DNA of 8,272 nucleotides from CAZLMW01 sp964560875 (GTDB lineage Bacteria; Myxococcota_A; UBA9042): contig CAZLMW010000206.1 of assembly GCA_964560875.1 (NCBI GenBank), positions 1 through 8,272 on the forward strand. The letters run 5' to 3'. The notes below the pieces were generated by a model. It saw only the letters and a program-made list of their open reading frames with translations. It had not been told where the DNA came from and made no database searches. The stretch's first letter is position 1. Every line of letters begins with the position of its first letter. Position numbers and translations under genes: made by a program. Positions 5,815-8,272 of the stretch are shown here, piece by piece.

Positions 5815-6147
5815 ATGAACGTCAACGCGAATGAAATGGGCGCGAGGCTGCGAAACCTCCGCGGCGGCAAGGGCTGGACCCGGGAAGCGACGGCGGAAAA
5901 GGCCGATATTGCGATCGACACGCTCGCCCGCCTCGAACAGGGACGGCACCTGCCCTCCCTGAAAGTGGCGCTGCGGTTGGCCACCCTGTTTGGCGTCACG
6001 GTTGAAGAACTCGCGCTCGGCAAGGAGTCCGACACCCGCCTCGACGAGGACGCGGCCAGGGTCGTAGCGGCGTTGATGTACGTGCCACAGCCTCAACGCA
6101 AGACGCTTGTTGATCTCGTCGTGGGTGTGAAAGACCTGCTCGTATAA
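5815..6147 (+). CDS. XRE/Cro-CI family transcriptional regulator
   Basis: The 110-residue protein has a classic XRE helix-turn-helix over residues 8-66: MGARLRNLRGGKGWTREATA, EKADIAIDTLARLEQGRHLP and SLKVALRLATLFGVTVEELA. The recognition helix is around IAIDTLARLEQG. The remaining 44 residues (DEDAARVVAALMYVPQPQRK, then LVDLVVGVKDLL) are probably a helical dimerisation part, too short for a peptidase or sensor domain. ATG 5815 gives an N-terminus of usual length; the ribosome site is weak (CGGG). It is divergent from the lipoprotein gene, and the shared gap is the natural place for autoregulation and control of the lipoprotein. It ends only 13 bases from the end of the convergent HTH/zinc-ribbon gene. 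Confidence 0.92.
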   Translation: MNVNANEMGARLRNLRGGKGWTREATAEKADIAIDTLARLEQGRHLPSLKVALRLATLFGVTVEELALGKESDTRLDEDAARVVAALMYVPQPQRKTLVDLVVGVKDLLV

Positions 6148-6160
6148 GCCCGTGCGCCGC

Positions 6161-6517
6161 CTATGGCAGCTCGAACCGCCGTCTGCAAGACGCACAGCGC
6201 GGGAACTTCATGCCGACCAGGTAGGGCGTCGCCTCGCCGCAATGCGGGCATTCACGTTGACGCAGCATCTCCTGCAACAGCTCGATATGGTGCGGTTCGA
6301 CCGCACGCATGCCCTTGACCCACTCGACATCTTTGGCGTCCAGGGCGGACGCCGGCGAAACCAGGGCATCCAACTCGTGCTCGGCGTTCTTCAGGTATTT
6401 ACTCGCAGTGTTCCGGTGGATGCCGAACGTGCGAGAGATCTCGACGACCCCCATGCCCTCATCGACGCGTGCGAGCCGTATCTGCCGCACAAGTTTTCGA
6501 CTCAATCTTCCTGGCAT
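6161..6517 (-). CDS. Small DNA-binding protein: helix-turn-helix plus C-terminal zinc ribbon
   Basis: The 118-residue protein joins a resolvase/transposase-like helix-turn-helix (residues about 18-44, DEGMGVVEISRTFGIHRNTA followed by SKYLK) to a C-terminal zinc ribbon C90-PH-C93-x14-C108-AS-C111. The first 16 residues are very basic (PGRLSRKLVRQIRLAR). The HTH resembles the first domain of IS21 or IS30-type transposases, but there is no catalytic domain, so it is better read as a regulator or accessory factor than as a transposase. The frame continues upstream to 6607, but ATG 6517 has GGAGG 5 bases before it and starts at the basic segment, so I use it. It is convergent with the XRE gene and shares a 330-bp divergent region with the gene at 6848. 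The partner and target are unknown. Confidence 0.78.
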   Translation of the reverse strand: MPGRLSRKLVRQIRLARVDEGMGVVEISRTFGIHRNTASKYLKNAEHELDALVSPASALDAKDVEWVKGMRAVEPHHIELLQEMLRQRECPHCGEATPYLVGMKFPRCASCRRRFELP

Positions 6518-6847
6518 GGCCGCCTCCAGCTCAGCGCTGTCATTGCACGCGCGCGTAACGTGTGCGGGTTCGTGCATGTGGCAGCGATGCATCGCGTGTG
6601 CGCCCAAGTGCCCTTGTGTGCAGCGCTTGCAGCTCGGATTGTAGCCGATCGCGCGTCGTGGGCCTCACAAGAAATCGTATAGATTCGACAGCCTGGGGCC
6701 GGCGAGGCGATGCCGGGCCGAGCCGAGCTTGCGTCCGTCGGGAGTTGCGTAAAAACTACGGAGATCGAACCTTGCGAACACGCAGTGCGTCGTGGGCGTC
6801 GGCGGTACTTCGCGTGCAGGCACGCCGAGCGACTCGGGAGACAGCAC
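6518..6847. promoter_or_regulatory. 330-bp divergent intergenic region
   Basis: This holds the starts of the HTH/zinc-ribbon gene (minus) and the GIY-YIG-like gene (plus). An 11-bp direct repeat, GCGTCGTGGGC, is at 6653-6663 and 6787-6797. TATAGAT at 6679-6685 could be a -10 element for the plus-strand gene, without a clear -35. GGGAG (6836-6840) is the ribosome site for ATG 6848. No tRNA, no further gene and no strong hairpin were seen. Confidence 0.35.
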
Positions 6848-7684
6848 ATGGCGACCAGGAAAAGCCCCAGGGCGAGGAAGCGGAGCGAAGGTCCGAAGTG
6901 GAAGGCGTTCATACGATGGCATCCCGAAGCCGTACTCATGTCGGCGGTCGAGACCGACAAGCACGACTTTCTCGATTTCCGTGGCTGGTTCGTGGTCCTG
7001 GGCGCCGAGGTGCCTGAAAACACCTGGATCGCGCCCGACGAGTCGCTTGAGGTGCTCTACATCGGTGACTCCTACCCGAGGCAGCACCTCCGCGGCGCGC
7101 TGGCCCAGCTGAAGGACGAACGGGGTGAGCAACTCCATCGCGCCGCCTCGCGCGGTCACCGGCTGATCGCGATACTGGGGCGCCCGACCAACAAGAGCCG
7201 CAAGCTCATGACGCGGGACTACCTCGACGGCGTCCTGGCGGCGCTTCGCCGGCGCCATGCTCCGAGGGTCGGGGCTGAGAGCCCCTCCGTGCCCTACTGC
7301 GGCGAGACCGTGTCGGTCGTCAACAAGGGGCACCATCACCCCCTCAAGTCGCGGGTTCTACTTCGGCCCGACCCGGTGCGAGAGATACCGCCGCGGACTC
7401 AAGCCCCAGGTGCCCCCAAGACCGGGCATTTGGTCGCGAAGCCCGGGTCCGTGGGCTCGAAGACCAGCGGTGTGGTCTCGAAGACCACGAGGGAACCCCG
7501 CCTGTCGGCCGGGAGGTCGCCGCGGCGTTCGACTGGCAACGACGACGTGCGGCCGCCGCCCCAACCGGTCACCTCGTGGCCGAGCCGGAGGACGCCGGCC
7601 GTGAGCCGCTTCAAGATTGCCCCGGCGGGCAGCTCAACAGCCCAGGCGAGCCAGCGGGAGTCGAAAAGCAAGGTGGTGCCGTGA
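6848..7684 (+). CDS. Divergent GIY-YIG nuclease-like protein with a basic repeat-containing tail
   Basis: The 278-residue protein has two parts. Residues 40-175 look like a divergent GIY-YIG fold: strand RGWFVVLG (45-52) in place of GIY, strand LEVLYIGDS (67-75) with an intact YIG, R78 and R82 after it, a helix, HRLIAILG (104-111), a helix MTRDYLDGVLAALRRRHAP (121-139), then VVNKGHHHPL (157-166). The last three elements recall GIY-YIG proteins that read iTkexLxxiExxLIxxxxPxxN and xiNxGxxxPL. The helix glutamate and the following Asn are not apparent, so nuclease activity is doubtful. Residues 176-278 are Pro/Ser/Lys/Arg-rich and probably disordered, with four 7-residue repeats. ATG 6848 follows GGGAG by 7 bases; the frame is open upstream from 6710. 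DNA binding is likely. The fold call is tentative. Confidence 0.72.
   Translation: MATRKSPRARKRSEGPKWKAFIRWHPEAVLMSAVETDKHDFLDFRGWFVVLGAEVPENTWIAPDESLEVLYIGDSYPRQHLRGALAQLKDERGEQLHRAASRGHRLIAILGRPTNKSRKLMTRDYLDGVLAALRRRHAPRVGAESPSVPYCGETVSVVNKGHHHPLKSRVLLRPDPVREIPPRTQAPGAPKTGHLVAKPGSVGSKTSGVVSKTTREPRLSAGRSPRRSTGNDDVRPPPQPVTSWPSRRTPAVSRFKIAPAGSSTAQASQRESKSKVVP
7403..7486 (+). repeat. Four 21-bp tandem repeats encoding seven-residue units
   Basis: Four in-frame 21-base units encode APGAPKT, GHLVAKP, GSVGSKT and SGVVSKT (residues 186-213 of the GIY-YIG-like protein). Lys at position 6 and Thr/Pro at position 7 are constant. The last two units share CTCGAAGACCA-like DNA, and GGTCTCGAAGACC in unit 4 is itself an inverted repeat. 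They have probably grown by slippage and give a flexible basic linker. Confidence 0.65.
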
Positions 7685-8020
7685 GGCCCGGCACCGCGGC
7701 CATAGCACCGCCCCGTCCCGCGACCGGCCGAAACCGCGCCGGGCCGCAACGAGGTCGAGGCCCAATCGCACTTGAGCGACCAACTGCCGTCGGAGCCACC
7801 CTGGGCCAGGCGCGCACGGCACGGCCGGGCTGCTGGATACCCGGACCTGCGACTGCCTACCGCCGGCCTGTGGAAGGGGCTTGCCGTACCTTGCAAACCA
7901 AGACAAGACCAAGCCGAATCTACAATTTATTCAGCAATATTGAACACTAATGCAAACATTCCAAAAGTACCAGAGCGTCGGGGGACCATTCGCGTAGGCG
8001 CAGGCGCAGGCGTGTACACG

Positions 8021-8039
8021 GGGCTGAAGCCCATTTTTG
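8021..8039 (+). terminator. Weak intrinsic-terminator-like hairpin
   Basis: GGGC (8021-8024) and GCCC (8029-8032) close a TGAA loop and are followed by ATTTTTG. The stem has only 4 bp, so it is weak, but it has the only clear T run behind a hairpin in the right half of the window. Confidence 0.3.
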
Positions 8040-8040
8040 T

Positions 8041-8137
8041 GGTATTCTTGGTACAAGACGCTCAACAGATTGTAATTACTGAAGAATATCGTTCTTGGGG
8101 CGGTGTCATGTTGGTATCGCTTCGGTATTCTTGGTAC
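8041..8137 (+). repeat. 14-bp direct repeat GGTATTCTTGGTAC (two copies)
   Basis: Identical copies lie at 8041-8054 and 8124-8137, 83 bases apart start to start. A related TTGGTATC is at 8111-8118, just before the second copy. Both copies are followed two bases later by an ACG-containing stretch. Iteron-like or operator-like sites are possible; two copies are too few to decide. Confidence 0.6.
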
Positions 8138-8222
8138 GGACGACGGGACCTCGCCCCCGCAGAGGGGTGTCGTCTGCAGCGCGCCCCCATCGACGGGACG
8201 CCTACCGACTGTCGAATTTGGT

Positions 8223-8246
8223 CGCCAATAGCCTATTTCATTGGCG
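8223..8246. repeat. 7-bp inverted repeat near the right edge
   Basis: CGCCAAT (8223-8229) and ATTGGCG (8240-8246) pair perfectly over a 10-base A/T-rich loop. Its role is unknown; an operator is possible. Confidence 0.4.
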
Positions 8247-8272
8247 GGTCGCGACGACTTTCTGCCTGACGA

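Larger units (their letters stand above)
7685..8272. other. 588-bp stretch without a supportable gene; AT-rich from about 7905
   Basis: The first 220 bases are GC-rich. A 7-bp hairpin (GGTGCCG 7675-7681, CGGCACC 7689-7695) spans the end of the preceding gene. A plus-strand frame (7772-8269) is open but starts without a ribosome site and shows no family-like pattern, so I do not call it. From about 7905 composition changes: 7921-7980 is only about one third G+C, unlike everything to the left. This part carries a 14-bp direct repeat, a hexamer triplication (AGGCGC, 7996-8013) and inverted repeats. It may be a regulatory or origin region, or foreign DNA at an element boundary. Confidence 0.5.

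Noticed and set aside
6161..6517. Complete transposase or IS element
   Set aside because: Only an HTH and a zinc ribbon are present; there is no catalytic domain and I found no terminal inverted repeats around it.
6152..6682. 176-residue plus-strand frame opposite the HTH/zinc-ribbon gene
   Set aside because: The minus strand has clear HTH and Cys4 motifs and a GGAGG site; the plus frame has neither.
7403..7486. CRISPR-like array
   Set aside because: The repeats are contiguous 21-bp in-frame units with no spacers.
7576..7950. Plus-strand frame overlapping the end of the GIY-YIG-like gene
   Set aside because: It is in another frame of a low-complexity GC-rich tail and has no start signal.
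7772..8269. 165-residue plus-strand frame at the right edge
   Set aside because: It spans the change from GC-rich to AT-rich DNA, starts at TTG without a ribosome site and shows no recognisable domain.

Overview
The window reads as high-GC bacterial DNA carrying part of a mobile genetic island. The best taxonomic hint is the Cys-rich, C2-like secreted lipoprotein at 5003-5728, a style of protein common in Myxococcota and other former deltaproteobacteria. That assignment is an inference; no rRNA or housekeeping gene is present to test it.

Left edge (1-186): the 3' part of a CAT-anticodon tRNA-like sequence, a strong intrinsic terminator, then direct and inverted copies of GGCTTGAGT. This is what a tRNA-associated integration boundary looks like. 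No integrase gene lies in the window.

Left and central block (187-4933): six genes on the plus strand. A two-domain hypothetical protein (187-1002) is followed by an AlpA-type regulator (1142-1372). Next come a conserved mobile-element protein of unknown function (1461-2144), a compact family A DNA polymerase with a 3'-5' exonuclease domain (2149-3924), a winged-helix protein (3933-4343) and a Cys4 protein (4343-4933). The last four are separated by 4, 8 and -1 bases, so they are probably one transcript. Palindromic TGCCCG boxes sit just upstream of them. Together they look like an element-encoded, largely uncharacterised replication module.

Right block (5003-7684): a lipoprotein gene (minus) divergent from an XRE regulator (plus), an HTH plus zinc-ribbon gene (minus) convergent with the XRE gene, and a plus-strand gene whose first 175 residues resemble a divergent GIY-YIG nuclease fold, followed by a basic tail with four 7-residue repeats.

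Right edge (7685-8272): no gene that I can support. The first part is GC-rich. From about 7905 the DNA becomes locally AT-rich and carries a 14-bp direct repeat, inverted repeats and a weak terminator-like hairpin, and may be a regulatory, origin or element-boundary region. The most interesting points are the polymerase with changed active-site positions and its co-conserved neighbours, and the GIY-YIG-like protein without an obvious catalytic glutamate.
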